Positions 1 through 12,176 of a stretch of DNA of 64,000 nt are shown one piece after another; the first letter of the stretch is position 1, and each line of letters opens with the position of its first letter. Source of the stretch: Drosophila miranda (taxonomy: Eukaryota > Arthropoda > Insecta > Diptera > Drosophilidae); assembly GCF_003369915.1 (NCBI RefSeq), contig NW_022881614.1, positions 24,840,336 to 24,904,335 of the forward strand, given 5' to 3'. The notes under the pieces were generated by a model. That model ran no database searches, was not told the DNA's origin, and was given only the letters and a program-made list of their open reading frames with translations. A program made the translations under genes and the position numbers.

Positions 1-426
1 GCTATGGCTGGCTAAATTTTCTATTTTTTGTTCCAAATCGACTTTATCTTCCTGATCTAGTGTTCCAAAGAGATATTTGTAGGCTGTTCCTACTATATTG
101 ATTAGGCCTCTTTTATTTCTTTTGGTTATTTTTAGCCCGTTCATTTCTCTTTGCAATTTGTCTACTAGATATTTTATTTGGATTATGTCCTGGAATTTAC
201 TGGCTTGCATTAATAAATTTTGGTATATTTCTTCGGTTTTAGTTACATTAACAGTTAGATCCTCGTATTCGTAATTGATAGGTATGTTAATCGATCCAGT
301 TTTGAATATCATATAACCGTTTTGGGATTTTATAGGATTTATTTCTATGTTTTGGCCCTGTGCCATTACGATGGTAATTATGAGGAAGATGAGGATTTTA
401 ATTGTGTTGAAGTTCGCCGATTCCAT
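1..426 (-). CDS. Errantiviral env, N-terminal part (runs off window)
   Basis: An open frame starts at an ATG at 426, overlaps the last 29 bases of pol and stays open to the window edge (142 codons). The N-terminus has a strong hydrophobic stretch (ILIFLIITIV) at about residues 10-20 that fits a signal peptide ending near MAQG. Further in is a basic RNKR-G motif (encoded near positions 95-115), like the furin-type cleavage site that separates the two Env subunits in errantiviruses. In this family env is read from a spliced subgenomic mRNA; the splice donor is not identified here. The visible part has no stop codon, unlike the gag and pol of the same copy. The C-terminal membrane anchor is outside the window. 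Confidence 0.72.
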   Translation of the reverse strand, partial: MESANFNTIKILIFLIITIVMAQGQNIEINPIKSQNGYMIFKTGSINIPINYEYEDLTVNVTKTEEIYQNLLMQASKFQDIIQIKYLVDKLQREMNGLKITKRNKRGLINIVGTAYKYLFGTLDQEDKVDLEQKIENLASHS

Positions 427-3410
427 TAACTTCCTCGGTTTCTCTGGAATTATTATATTTGCTTCTATTAGATTTCTTCTTTTTCTTGAATTTTGATTTA
501 TAATGAGTTATTTTCCTACCCCTATTCTTTTCTTCATAATGTTTTTCGTCTACCTGTCTAATTTCGCCCGTCATTTTGAAAGGATTTGTTACCTTAGACT
601 TAACTAGAGGTGATAGTTTATAGCGGGTATCTACTTCATACTCTATGCGGTTTTTATTTAATTGAGTGATTTTATTCACTTTATTTAGTTGGGTGTCATA
701 ATCAGGTGAGCCTGCATAAATGAATATATCAGCTGGTGTCCTATTTGTGGTATTATGTTTGGTTTTATGATTATAAGTATAAAGAATTAATTCAAACTTC
801 GTGAATCTATCTTCTGGGTTATCCGCGCTAGATATTATTCTTAATTTTTCATTTAATGTTTTATGAAATCTTTCTACGTCAGATATTCCATTTTTGCTGG
901 AAGTGATCTCTATTTTGACGTTTTCCGCATTCAGCCATGCTTGCAATGCTGTGCACATAAAAGCTGAATATTTATCGGCTTTGATTTCAATTGGTTTGCC
1001 CATCTCGTTAAAAACTTTCATGATGGCTCTTTTTGCTTCTAACCTGTCACGACTTTTTACTTCTACAAGAGTGGCAAACTTCGAGTATACGTCAATACAT
1101 GATAGGAACTGTTGGTTACCAACCATATAGAAATCTATGACGTATTTCTCTCTGATGTTCAGTATTTCCGGTGTAGTTTCGAATGCCAACTTCGTATTTC
1201 TATGCTCTGTTTTGGCAATATTACAAGTAGGACATTCGTTTATGATGTTTTGGATTAGTTTTTGATAATCCGGGTAATAGTATTTTCCCCTAAACCAATT
1301 GACGGTTTTCTCTACCCCTGGATGGAGTAAGCCTTTATGATTCTTTAATATGGTTTCTTTAAATTCAGCGTAATTCTGAATATCTAGGAGTTTCGTGCTT
1401 GATTTAATAGCTTTGGTTATATTGTTAGAATTAATGATTTCTAAATAGGCTTTTTGGAATGGAGGAAAATCTATTTCGTTATGGAAATATAATGCGCTCT
1501 TTTTGGTGCATAGATATTCCTTTATTATATCCTTCGCTAAGGTGTTAGTCATTTCCTTATACGTGATCTTGATGATTAGCTTGGGAAAATAACGAATTGT
1601 TTCTACCTTATCTTCATTGCCTTTTATTAGCTCAATTTGCCGATTGTAATAGTTAATTGGTCTTTCCATGATAGCAATGTGATTTAGATTGTCGTCCTGT
1701 GCGCTATGTACAGTTGCACCAACGCTATTGGAAGCTTCTCCAAGGAGATTTTCATTAATCTTTACCCTTGATAAGGCATCAGCTACATGATTTTCTTTGC
1801 CTGGTAGATATTTCATTTTAAAATCAAACTTATTCAGTTTTATTTTCCACCTTTGTAATTTCATTAGTATTCGTCGGTTGTTACCGTGAACATTTTGTCA
1901 AAGTCTGGGAACGCAAGGATAGGGTCTGAGGTGATGAGTACTTTTAGTCTCTCAAATGCCTCGACGTACTTTTCTTCCTTGGGGTCTATGACAGCTCCTT
2001 TCTTTAGTTTGAGTGTCATGGGTTTTGCTATGTTTGCAAAATTAGGAATGAATTTCCTGTAGAACCCGCACAGACCTAAGAATGACTTTATTTGTTTAGT
2101 CGTTTCTGGTATTGGAAATTTGACAATGGCAGAGATTTTGCCTGGATTTGGTACTATTCCTTCAGTAGTGACTACATGACCTAGGAATTCAGTTTCCTTT
2201 TTCATGAATTCACATTTATCCATTTGTAGCTTCAAGTTGGCGTCTCTCAACTTTCCAAATACTCTCCTTAGTGACAACAAGTGTTCTTCCAATGAAGTGG
2301 AAAATATAATGATGTCATCTAAGTATACAAAGCAATCTTTGAAGACTAACTCTTCTAGCAGATTGTTCATTCATCTTTGGAAGGTAGCTGGGGCAGTGGT
2401 TAGCCCAAAGGGCATACGAGTGAACTCGTAATGTCCATGCTTAGTGGAGAATGCAGTTTTGGGGATTGAACTAGGTTCCATGGGTATTTGATGGAAACCT
2501 TTTGCTAAATCGATTGTCGTAAAATACTGACATTTACCTAGTTTGTCTAGGATTTCATCCATTCGTGGAGTTGGAAATTTGTCCTTAACTGTTATTTCAT
2601 TTAGACTTCTATAGTCTACTACCATTCGATAATTTTGCTTTCCTGAAGCATCTATCTTCTTCGGAATCATAGATATGGGCGAGCAGTAAGGAGAATTCGA
2701 CTTTCGAATTATTCCCTACCTGATCATATCTTTGATTTGCTGGTTTACCTCCTGATCATGTATCTGGGCATATTTGTATGGTCGTCTGTAGACCGGGTCT
2801 TCATGTTGAGTTTTGATCTCGTGCTTGATTGTACTTGTGAAAGTCAAATTGTCACCTTCTCTGTACTGCACATCCTTAAACTCATATAAGACCTTCTTTA
2901 ACTCTTCCCTCTCTTCGTCGTTTAAGTGTTCCAATCTTAATTGATTACATTCCCTTAATTCACTGTCTAGAGCGGAAGTATTGATCTCCCTCTGGAGATG
3001 GGTCAAGGCACTTAGGTGCGATCTTCTCTTCTTTTGTAGAGGGATCAGTGCACTTCTGTGCGGTCTTGCCGGCTTCAATAGCTTCTCCACTATGAATGAT
3101 TGGGTACGACCTAGCTCCTAGTGTTACAGTGTAATTTCTGTAATCGCTGACGGCTTTACTTGCCATCAAGTATTCTCTTCCTAATAAAATATCATAATTT
3201 TCGGAAAAGTTATGTATGTAGAACTTTTGTTCGGACGGACATGTTTTGTTCGCATTCCTCATTATACTCTTAGTTAAACGGAGAGGTCCATTGATGGTAT
3301 GGACCGTAAGGTTATCGTCTTTTATCTCGGAATCTGTATTATTTTCTTTCATGATGTTGATCGATGATCCCGAGTCAGCGATACACCCTAATATTCTTTT
3401 ATTAATGGTA
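398..3410 (-). pseudogene. Errantiviral pol (protease-RT-RNase H-integrase), degraded
   Basis: In reading order the remains are: an aspartic protease with a D-S-G catalytic motif just upstream of 3352; reverse transcriptase with the palm regions around [10 protein letters not shown] and YLDDIII; an RNase H tail; and an integrase with an H-H-C-C zinc domain (HKGLLHPG...CPTC) and the D, D, E residues in VIDFYM, IKADKYS and DVERFHK. Breaks: the protease frame and RT frame differ (lesion between about 2960 and 3090); in-frame stops at 2716-2718 and 2371-2373; and most of RNase H is missing at 1864, where the RT-side frame stops right after FTVTTDEY and the next frame resumes near the RNase H/integrase border. 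The integrase frame (398-1864) is uninterrupted and ends just inside env. Confidence 0.87.
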
Positions 3411-3933
3411 ATGTTTATATAGGGTCCTCCTCGGTTTCTTCCGAGGCGGCTTGATGAAAATTTACGTCCATCTTCGTTTGGCCACTCTGGCTCTCCCTCC
3501 CTCTTTTAGTAGGTTGGTTGGGTCCACTCCCACTAGCTTGGTTTTGAGATATTTGCTGATTGAATGGATTCTGAGCCCTACCTTGATTCAAGGAATTTTT
3601 GAACTCATTGTATAATCCAGGATTTTGGTAATTTTTATTTTGATTTGTTCGATTAGTCTGACCTGTTCCAGATGAACTCTGAGTTTGATTGTGATAGTTA
3701 GTAGAATTATAATTTGGATAATAGTTTCCAACATTCTTTCGATTTGATTGAGACGATTTCGATTCATCTTTATTTGTACCTGAATCTGTTGTACTAGCTT
3801 CGTACAATCCTTCTTCTTGTGCTGCCTTCTTAAGATTAGACAATGTGGTAATATCTTTTCTTGCTAAGGTCATGAACATTCTGTCAGGAAGTTTTCGACT
3901 AATGACATCTTTAATTGTGTTGTTCAAAGCGTT

Positions 3934-5062
3934 TTTATACCCGATACTCAAAATGAGTATTGGGGTATATTAGATTTGTCGTAAAAGTGGATGTGTGTAA
4001 CGTCCAGAAGGAATCGTTACCGACCCCATAAAGTATATATATTCTTGATCAGCATCAATAGCCGAGTCGATTGAGCCCTGTCTGTCTGTCCGTCTGTCCG
4101 TCCGTCCGTCCGTCCGTCCGTCCGTCCGTCCGTCCGTCCCCTTCAGCGCCTAGTGCTCAAAGACTATAAGAGCTAGAGCAACGATGTATTGGATCCAGAC
4201 TTCTGTGATATGTCACTGCTACAAAAATATTTCAAAACTTCGCCCCCCCCACTTCCGCCCCCACAAAGGACGAAAATCTGTGGCATCCACATTTTTAAAG
4301 ATACGATAAAACCAAAAACGCAGAATCGGTGAGGATGACCATATCTTCTACAGTGCAAAATCTGAACCAGATCGTATAATGATTATAGCCAGAATCAAGA
4401 AAACAATTTCATTCTTTCTCGCTCTGTCTCTCTCTAGCACACAGGTTTCATGGTCGGTTTTGTCAATTGCAAAATATGAGTTCAAGGATCTCAGAACCTA
4501 TAAGAGCCAGAGCAACCAAATTTGGTATCCACACTCCTGTGATATCGGACCTTGACCGTTTCGTGTCCAAATTTCGCCAAACCCCCTTCCGCCCCCGCAA
4601 AGGACGAAAATCTGGGGCATCCACAAATCTCAGAGACTATTAAGGCTAGAGTAACCAAATTTGATATCCGCACTTCAGTTAGATCTCACTATAAAACGTA
4701 TATCTCAGAACATCGCCCCACCCCCTTCCGCCCCCACAAAAGACGAAAATCTGTTGCATCCACAATATTGCACATTCGAGAAAACTAAAAACGCAGAATC
4801 AGAGATAATGACCATATCTATCAGATTGCTGAATCTGGATCAGATCGGATCATTATTGTAGCCAAAAGCAAGAAATCAATTTTCAGTGGCTACGCAGCGC
4901 CCGACGTCACGCTCAGACTGATTTTCTGTCTCTCTCGCACGCACTCTTTGTCGTGTCGTTTAATACTAGCGGCGTCTGCCGGAGGAGAGTTATACTGACT
5001 TCGTATCGGGTATAACCGTAGAGTTGCGGTGTCCGCAGCAACTCACAACGTTCCCCCTCGTT
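3934..5062 (+). mobile_element. DINE copy 1 (INE-1/DINE-1-type Helentron-derived repeat), nested in gag
   Basis: This is a full-length non-autonomous element of about 1.13 kb. The 5' end is TTTATACCCGATACTC with a short palindrome (ACTCAAAATGAGT), followed about 130 bases on by a (GTCY)n tract at 4078-4140. The 3' end carries a subterminal inverted copy of the 5' motif (TATCGGGTATAA), then a hairpin (GAGTTGCGG / CCGCAGCAACTC) and terminal ACGTTCCCCCTCGTT. These are the hallmarks of DINE-1/INE-1 (known family: Helentron-associated, inserting between T residues). The gag reading frame reads through when the element is left out, which fixes the insertion point at gcgtt|ataaatg. It has no coding capacity and belongs to subfamily A (middle motif GGTTTCATGGTCGG). 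Confidence 0.93.
4078..4140 (+). repeat. (GTCY)n tetranucleotide tract inside DINE copy 1
   Basis: This run of GTCT/GTCC units sits at the fixed position expected for DINE/mini-me elements, which seed this proto-microsatellite wherever they insert. Unit number varies between the copies in this window. The copy at 47334 lacks it because it is 5'-truncated there. Confidence 0.9.
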
Positions 5063-5785
5063 ATAAATGACATTATTTTCTGGTATGTTTTCTAAGTTTA
5101 GCTTATTGTTTATTAATAATGCTTTTATCTCTAATTCTTCTAGTTACGAAGACTGCCGTTGAATCTGGTGGTGTATAGTTGTCGTAAGAGTTCTTCATAT
5201 GGTGTGTGATTTTTGAACTCGTTGATCAGCGCCGTCTTCAGTTCGAGCCACGTGTTGGGTTGTATCATTTGCGATATGCGTTGTGCCTCTCCTGACAGTT
5301 GGATCTCGGTCGCTCCAAATAGGATCCTTTGTTGGCGAAGATCTTCAGTTGGATATAATCCGCATACATATTCGATTCGTTTGATAAATGAGCTTAGCTG
5401 TCCAGATGAACCGTCATAGGCAGGTATTTGTCTGATCGACAGCAGTGCCTGGTTCAAGTGGATTTCGCTCAATGATGGTGGTGGTAACGCCATGTTGTTG
5501 GTGTTGATTGGGTTTTGTTTTGTTTTCAGTAGTTTTTAACTTTATTTTGGTTCACTTGTAAGTTTTTTGATTTTGTATTTAGTGTTTCACTGTTCTTGGT
5601 GGATCACTATCTCCGCTTACTTCAGTTCACTTAATTTTAGTTTTGCAAATCGTATGTGCTCGTAACACATAGGTTCTTTGGCGGATTTCACAATTTTATT
5701 AACGATTCCGGGATTTCGTGATCACCGTAATTAGAAATTACACAAGCTGACCATTACCGAAATATAGGAGTTAATTTTAAACGAA

Positions 5786-5803
5786 ATCCTACCGACTGCG
5801 CCA
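5786..5803 (-). other. Primer-binding site, tRNA-Ser type
   Basis: On the minus strand the sequence is TGGCGCAGTCGGTAGGAT, directly adjoining (sharing one base with) the LTR end. It matches the serine-tRNA primer site described for 17.6, 297 and related errantiviruses. It fixes the LTR boundary and the element's orientation. Confidence 0.85.
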
Positions 5804-6380
5804 GTTAAATATCCGCAACTCGATTTTAAGTTTTTTAAAAAAGACTTTTATTTTACAACTTAAATATCTTTATGTCACAAGATTTAAATAAATTCCCCGA
5901 CTTGACTTTGGGTCTGCTTGTCTCAAACGGAACTGATCTCTCTGCTGCTGGCTAGTTTCCATGAGCCCTTCGCTTGGAACTCCCCACCCTGGCTTCGGGC
6001 GTTGCTTTCCTCGGCTGCATCTTCGTGTCGGTGGCGTACGTGCCTGGATCGATATTTGGGGATGCGTCGGCTTTGCTGGCGATCGGTGTTGCATTACATG
6101 ACGGAGCTAGGAATGTGATACTCCTTGGTTTTATGTCTAGCTTTGATTGGTCCTCATGAGTGGCGTGATTCTAAAGAATCGATTTCTCGAGAGTGGCGTG
6201 ATTCTAATGTTGATGAAACAATGTGGTCCATTGTTTATATTATGGGGGGCCCTAGCTTGGAGTATGGGAAGAAACAGTTATTGATTCTTGAGTGGGGTCC
6301 TGTTACTTGTGTGGATGGGGTGTTTGAATTGTACATAAACATAATGTGTATGGGATGTGGGGAATTATGGATATGTCACT
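5803..6380 (-). repeat. 5' LTR of the errantivirus-like element
   Basis: The LTR is about 578 bp, starting AGTGACATAT (minus strand at 6380) and ending ATTTAACT next to the primer site. It holds a TATA-like TATAAA (minus strand near 6230-6240), an AATAAA signal near 5843-5850, and two direct copies of GAGTGGCGTGATTCTAA at 6158-6174 and 6191-6207, 33 bases apart in U3, which look like a duplicated enhancer unit. The partner 3' LTR is off the window, so its age cannot be estimated here. Confidence 0.82.
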
Positions 6381-7943
6381 ATATATATGTAAAAATATAT
6401 TTTTCAACAAATTTCTAAATCTCTCTGCAATTGACTTGCATTCTCTAGCATAAAGTAAATACAATCAAAACGTTTAAAACTCCGACAAAATGCCCTTGCC
6501 AAACATAATTTAATCGTAGACGAACAAACAAAAGAGGTTTAATTTTGTGGAAATTCTGCCAAAGATTACGAATAATAAACAAAGGAATGGAAATGGAATT
6601 ATAAGCTTAAAACTACATATGCCCTTAGTTTCGTCAAAAGTTTAACCTATCAAAGCCAACAAAAGTTCCAGAAGAGCTTCACCAAATCCCATAGTGCTCC
6701 TTCCACAACTCTGAATGCAATTCTTTGCTTGGATTATCTCAAAAACCGACTTCTTTTTGAACAGAATTTTCCTCGAAAACGTATTAATTTGCAAGGAGCT
6801 GTTCCTTTAGATCCATCCGAAAAAAGACCCCATTAAGTACTCATTAAGTTCAGTCAACTGGAAATTTGGCTAGCCTATAGTCCCTTTATTCCCATAATGA
6901 TTATTCAAATTATTAACAAGCCTAGAAATTTAATTACTCCAAAACAAGGAACCAGAAACAACAGACAAGAAAAAGCAAAAAAGAAATAAAGGCCAAAACG
7001 AAGGCATAAATTGGACCCTTTTCATGTTGCTTTCTTGGTAAACGAAAGGGGGTGGCATGGAAAAATCACAGAAACAATATCTTTATTCAGAGAGGTCCTT
7101 TCAGTAAATTGCTGCAATAAAATTGAAGAAATGCCCAATGGAAGTGCGACTGTTTGTTCCTGTCAACTTTTATTTGTTGCCTCTCGCGTTGATTACGGGA
7201 GAACTGCCTGCCCCTCCCCCTCCCTATCCCCCTCACCGAGTGTCATTCTGCCTGACGCAGCAAACAGAAGTCAAGCGAAACGCCAACATCACCACTTGCC
7301 ACAGAATTGAGGGGCAGAGCGGGCAGAAAGGCAGAGGGGAAAAGAGGGAGAGTTCTCGTGTTTTTGATGATGATGACAACGCCACAGGAGCAGCACCAGC
7401 AGCAGCCCCACCAGCAGCAGGATGCTGATGATGGAGTGAGGCAAGAGGAGCGATAACAATGCCACAGCATCAGTCCTTTTCATTATTCGTGGGGCAAAGT
7501 GTTGCCGAGTTTATAATGAGCGACAGGCCCCTTGCCTCCAGCCAAATTCACGAGCACCAGGCCCTGCATCCAGCAATTGGGGCAGGAATAACGGACACAG
7601 CAGCGGGATTTTGTTCAGTAAAGTTCGAATGTCGTAGATCCACGATTTGAGGACTCCGTAAACTTAAGCTGGAAGTCATCATCCAGAGAGGTCGTCTCCA
7701 TCCGATGCACCTGACTAGCCGTCTAAGGAGGGTCCTGGTCTTGGATCCCCATCAAAACAACTAATCCCAGGAATTTTCCAAATGATGGACACATCTGATG
7801 GACTCGATGTCCGCTCCACCAGTGCCTCCTCTTCAATTCCTCTGTTGTTTCGTTATTTCATTTCTGATTACTGCCCAGGGCGCACCGCACACTGAGAGAA
7901 ACTAGCAGAGTTCTATGTACATGTATGTATGTGGATAAACGTA
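6381..7943. other. Non-coding DNA between two LTR elements
   Basis: No host exon can be supported. The stretch is AT-rich at its left end and has a CAG/CCA-rich segment around 7380-7430 that creates short low-complexity frames. Small open frames on both strands at 7010-7650 have no splice context or recognisable domain. Confidence 0.6.
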
Positions 7944-8225
7944 TGTAAGATTAATAATAATGTATCGTTTTATCGTTTTTCGAAAAAGAGTATAAAGTGT
8001 ATGATTTAAGATGTGCAATTAATGAGTCTGTTCTTCCGACTTTTTGTTCAACTTTCTGCTTCTACTTCCAACAACCGACTCCCGTATCGATAACCCCTTA
8101 TCGGTTAGGTCTTTTAAACATCGGTTAAGTCTGGTTATATCGGTTAGGTCTTATCGATGGTATCTTAAGTTCAAATGTTAATTTAGATGGGATAGTGCTA
8201 ACTGCTTGATACACTGTCCTTTACA
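7944..8225 (-). repeat. 3' LTR (282 bp)
   Basis: This is the 3' LTR of the minus-strand element. The pol stop codon (8221-8223) lies inside it. It contains three near-copies of ATCGGTTAGGTCT at about 8100-8155, also present in the partner LTR. The left flank ends in the duplicated CGTA. Confidence 0.92.
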
Positions 8226-11200
8226 TTCGGCCCTCCTGCTCATCTTCATCTGTCCCAGATGATAATATATCATCGTTCTCTGAGACAAAACGCCATAGCT
8301 TCATATTGTCACTGCTCGTTGCTGTGATATTTGGCCCCTCGACTTGAGCAACCTTTCTGACGTCGTAGCGACCGTTCCGCTTTACCTTGGTGACTTCATA
8401 TGGGCCTAGATACTCGCTGGCCAACTTGCGTCCTGCGACGAACTGCGTCCTCTTGATCGCGACCATGTCTCCTAGTCTGTAGCCGTGCTCAGGTCGTCGT
8501 TTTTTATCATAATAGCGCTTGTACACCTCTTGCGCCTTCTCAATGTTTTGTTTCGCTTGGTCACGCAGTTCTTGGCGCTCGTTGTTAAACTGCGTAACCA
8601 ACTCCTCGTTGAGCACCTCCAATAGTCGACTTTCAGCTTGTCTGTGCATCTTTGTCCCAAACATGACCTCGAATGGCGACGACTTCAACGTAGAATGCAC
8701 ATGCGAATTAATCGCCATCTGGACCTGCGGCACATGCTTGTACCACTTCGTTGACTCCTGACCTGAGAGCATTGCGATGATACCCAAAACTGAACGGTTC
8801 ACCCGCTCAATCTGACCGTTGCCTCTCGCCACACCTGTCGTTGTACACACATGTTCGACTTTGTTCTCGTTGAGAAAACCGCTGAATGCGTTGGATGTAA
8901 ACGCTGCTCCTCTGTCGCTGACTATGCGCTTGGGAAAACCAAACACAAATGACCAATCTCTCAGCCTCTTCACAACTTCTTCGTGACCTGTTGACTTAGT
9001 TGGGAACAGCCACACAAACTTGGAGAATGCATCTACCACAGCAAAAATGTACTTGTATTGCTTGGCTGTCGCATCCATTGGTTCCAAATGATCAACGTGC
9101 AGCGTGTATAGTGGAGTGTCACCCTTGTCAATGCAATGAAGATAGCCTTCTTGTTTGCCCAACTTTTTGCTGAAAATTATACAACTGATACAATTAGTAA
9201 TCAACTTATTTACTTTCCGTTCAAGGTGCGGAATCCAGTATTGCTGCTGAACTGAGTGCATTGTCTTCGCTGTGGAGAAATGACCAACTTCATGCGATCC
9301 TTGAATGATTTCCCTTTCCATCAGCCTTGGAACCACCAAAACGTCATTGCCATTTACAGATTTGAAGAGAAGACCTCCTTTAAGCTTGCAGTCTTGATAT
9401 GGGTGCTGCTTCAGGATCTCAACTGTGGCTTTGATGAAATCGTCATCCTGCTGTGCTTTCTTTATCCGAGCTGTTAGCTCCGTCGTCACGAACATGCATG
9501 TCTGCGGAAAACGACTAAGACAGTCCACGTGTCTCATTCTGTCCCCTGGGCGGTGTACTGCTTTGAATGTAAAGTCCTCCATATACAGAATCCACTGGGA
9601 AACTTCTCTGGGTATATCTACTTTCGTTGTTGTCTGCTTAAACGCCGCACAGTCAGTGGCAAGATCAAATTTGATCCCCAACAGGTAGTGACGAAACTTC
9701 TTGAGTGCGAGGTATGCAGCTTTGACCTCCAAATAGTAACTGTGACGTTTGGACTCGGCTTGTGTAGTCTTTTTACTCCAATAGTAAATCGGGTGGAAAT
9801 TGCCATCAGAATGCTGCAACAGAACTTCTCCGAAACCTTCTTTGGATGCATCCGTGTGGAGTTCCGTTGGCGCTTCTCGTGAGTATAAATGTAATACAGG
9901 TGCGATTACATGCAGATTCTTTAAGGTTTGTAGCGATTGTTGCTCTGCTTCGCCAATGTTGAAAACTGCTTCCTTCCTGAGTAGATTCGTGAGCGGCCGG
10001 GCAACTTGTGCATAGCCAGGGATGAACTTTCTGAAAAAGCTGTGAGTCCCAGAAATGCTTGAGCTGCTTTAATGTCTTTGGGCGTAGCAAACCGACTGAC
10101 AGCTGCTGTCTTCTCTTTGCCGGGCCAGATTCTCCCGTCCTCAATGATATGGCCCAGAAAGCTAATGCGTGGCTGCATGAAGCTACATTTCTTCCATTTG
10201 ATCTTTAGGCCAAACTGCGCAGCTGTCTCCAGGACCAACTTTGTCTTCCTCATGCATACCTCGGGAGACGCGGCGTAAACAATTATGTCGTCCATATAAA
10301 GCTGCATAATGTCAGAGTTGATTAATTCTTGAAAAATATAGCTTACGAACCGAATGAACGCAGCTGGCGAGTTCTTGAATCCGAAAGGCGCTTTATTAAA
10401 CTCGAATAATCCCTCCTTTGTGACGAAGGCCGTATACGACTTGCTTTGCTCTTCCATAGGCACATGGAAAAATCCGTTTTCAAGGTCCATTATGGTAAAC
10501 CACTTAGCCGACTGCAGCTTTTCCAAGACTTCCTCCATGATCGGGACTGGGAAGCAGTCCAGCAATACCATGCTGTTTAACTTCCTGTAGTCTACGCAAA
10601 CTCTAAGTGTACCATCTTTTTTCTTCACGACGACAACTCTGCTCGCTACATTTGAAGACGACTTGCGCACGATTCCTTGCTCGATCCATTCTTCGACTTG
10701 CTTCTTTACGGCACTGGCTTCGTCTGTTGATAAACGACTCGGAGAGTGATTAAACGGCTTGATTACTCCGTCGGGAACTATCTTCAGTTGGATTGGAGAC
10801 TGCTTTGCAACTTCTGTGGGCATTTGGTAACTGTTTCTTATCATCTGTTCAACGTCTTTTCGATATTGCGGAGGAGCTACAAGGGATGACTCTTCAGTTA
10901 CATTATATATAAGAGCATGCTCATCTGTTGGCACAGGATCTGCGTCATGCTTCAAAAACGTGTATCCTTGCATATCAGCGACGAAACGGAACTTTTTAAT
11001 GAAATCATGCCCCAAAAGTGCGTCGAAATCAATCTGGCTACTGGGGACTACTAAAAACTTCTGTGTGGTCTGCAACTTATCCACGGTAACTTCTGCATTA
11101 AAGTATCCAACAGGCTTTGTTGATATCTGACCCAGACCGCGCAACATAGTTGTGCACTTCAAAAGTTTAACGTTTTTCATGGTCTTCAACATACTCTCTT

Positions 11201-12176
11201 TGATTATGGTTACATCTGACCCTGTATCCACAAGACAGTCAACAACAATGCCGTTTATTTGAATTTTTTTCATGCGACTGCGATCCAAAATGACGCGAAC
11301 TTTATCAACTTTATCAGCTTCATAAGGACAGTTACGCGAAATGTGACCATTCTGATTGCACTTAAAACACTTCGTTTCGGCTTTGCAGTCTTTGCGTTTG
11401 TGTTCTCCTGATCCACAGTTATAGCAATATTCTTTTTTACCGCTTTGCCCACTTTGCTGCTTGAAACTCGTTTTATGCTGTTCGTTATTGCCCTTCTTCT
11501 CCGATATGTTCAAACGATCATAGATATCGAACTCTTCTTTCAAGGCCCTGAAGGTCTTACAGCGATACATGGCATACTTATACTCGTTTCTTATGTCCAG
11601 ACCGTTCACAATATGGCTTATAACAGCCGCGTGTTCAACATGTCCGACTGCTGCTATTTTTCTCATCTGCAGCAAGTACTCGTGCATCGACTCACTACTC
11701 TTCCTCTTTCTTTCTTGCAGCAGCTTATGAATGTCTGCACTGTTATAGCTACATGTGAATTCATCCAATAATACGTTCTTGAGTTCCTCATAGGTGCACA
11801 CGCATTCAGCTTCAAGGAAAAGCTTAGCTGCACCGGTCATTTTTCCTCTGGCCTGCACATACTTTTGCTTTTCAGTAAGCTCATATGCGTCGGCATTTTT
11901 TTCGAATATCTTAAACCATTTTTCTATGGGAACCGATTTTCCATCACAATCCCTCACAACTTTTGCAAAATTATCTGGAGCGATCTTCATTTCTCGTTGC
12001 TCATCGCAAAGCAGTTTCAAACTTAGCAACTTTATCATTTGATCAATCTTGTCATCAGTATTGTTTTCTGCATTTTCTAAATCTTCCATCTCGTTTGCAC
12101 TCGGGCGCGACGTTCCTGGTACAGCTTCTTCCTTCTCTCTCTCTTTCCAGTGCAACGGCGGCGGTGTTTGCATCAT
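8221..12176 (-). pseudogene. Gag-Pol polyprotein with one homopolymer frameshift
   Basis: The ATG at 12176 begins a Gag with two CCHC knuckles (CYNCGSGEHKRKDC and CFKCNQNGHISRNC, about residues 250-285). The same frame runs on into the protease (CLVDTGSDVTII, about residue 315) and RT (LYMDDIIVY, with ENGFFHVPM upstream). At about 10033-10037 a run of five A (plus strand) is one base short for the frame, and reading continues in the next frame through FRKFIPG to RNase H (HTDASKEGFGEV) and integrase. The integrase has the H-H-C-C domain and D, D, E in HVDHLEP, IVSDRGAAF and NGQIERVNRS. The last codons enter the LTR. With that one base the frame would be continuous, so this is either a very recent lesion or a sequencing error. 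An alternative start at about 12107 is possible. Confidence 0.9.

Larger units (their letters stand above)
3415..5493 (-). pseudogene. Errantiviral gag, interrupted by a DINE insertion
   Basis: The N-terminal half of gag starts at an ATG at 5493 (MALPPPSLSEIH) and is open to 5140, where a frameshift (one base missing, as judged by the frame that resumes immediately after) introduces a stop. The shifted frame continues to 5063, where a DINE is inserted, and coding resumes at about 3933 with residues ALNNTIKDV, running to a stop at 3415. The C-terminal part is rich in N, Q and S and ends in an acidic tail (EETEEDPI); no CCHC knuckle is present, as is usual in 17.6/297-type gag. An ATG that appears to begin the downstream half (MSIGYKN) comes from the DINE end and is not a real start. 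Confidence 0.83.
1..6380 (-). mobile_element. Errantivirus-like (17.6/297-type) LTR retrotransposon, 5' part
   Basis: This is a minus-strand endogenous retrovirus-like element whose 5' end lies at 6380 and whose env and 3' LTR run off the left edge of the window. In element order it shows a 5' LTR (6380-5803), an 18-base tRNA-Ser-type primer site, gag, pol and the beginning of env. That gene order is typical of insect errantiviruses. The LTR begins AGTGACATAT and the flank outside it is ATATATATG, in line with the ATAT-type target preference of the 17.6/297/ZAM group (recalled knowledge). Gag is split by a DINE insertion, and gag and pol carry frameshifts, stop codons and a large RNase H deletion, so this copy cannot be autonomous. 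The subfamily name is inference. Confidence 0.88.

Noticed and set aside
3938..3951. Apparent start MSIGYKN of several frames, here and at 19686, 24455 and 45426
   Set aside because: Encoded by the DINE terminal palindrome and so unrelated to real gene starts.
4078..4140. CRISPR-like or satellite array in the (GTCY)n tracts
   Set aside because: Simple tetranucleotide runs at a fixed position in DINE elements; no spacers, and the context is eukaryotic.
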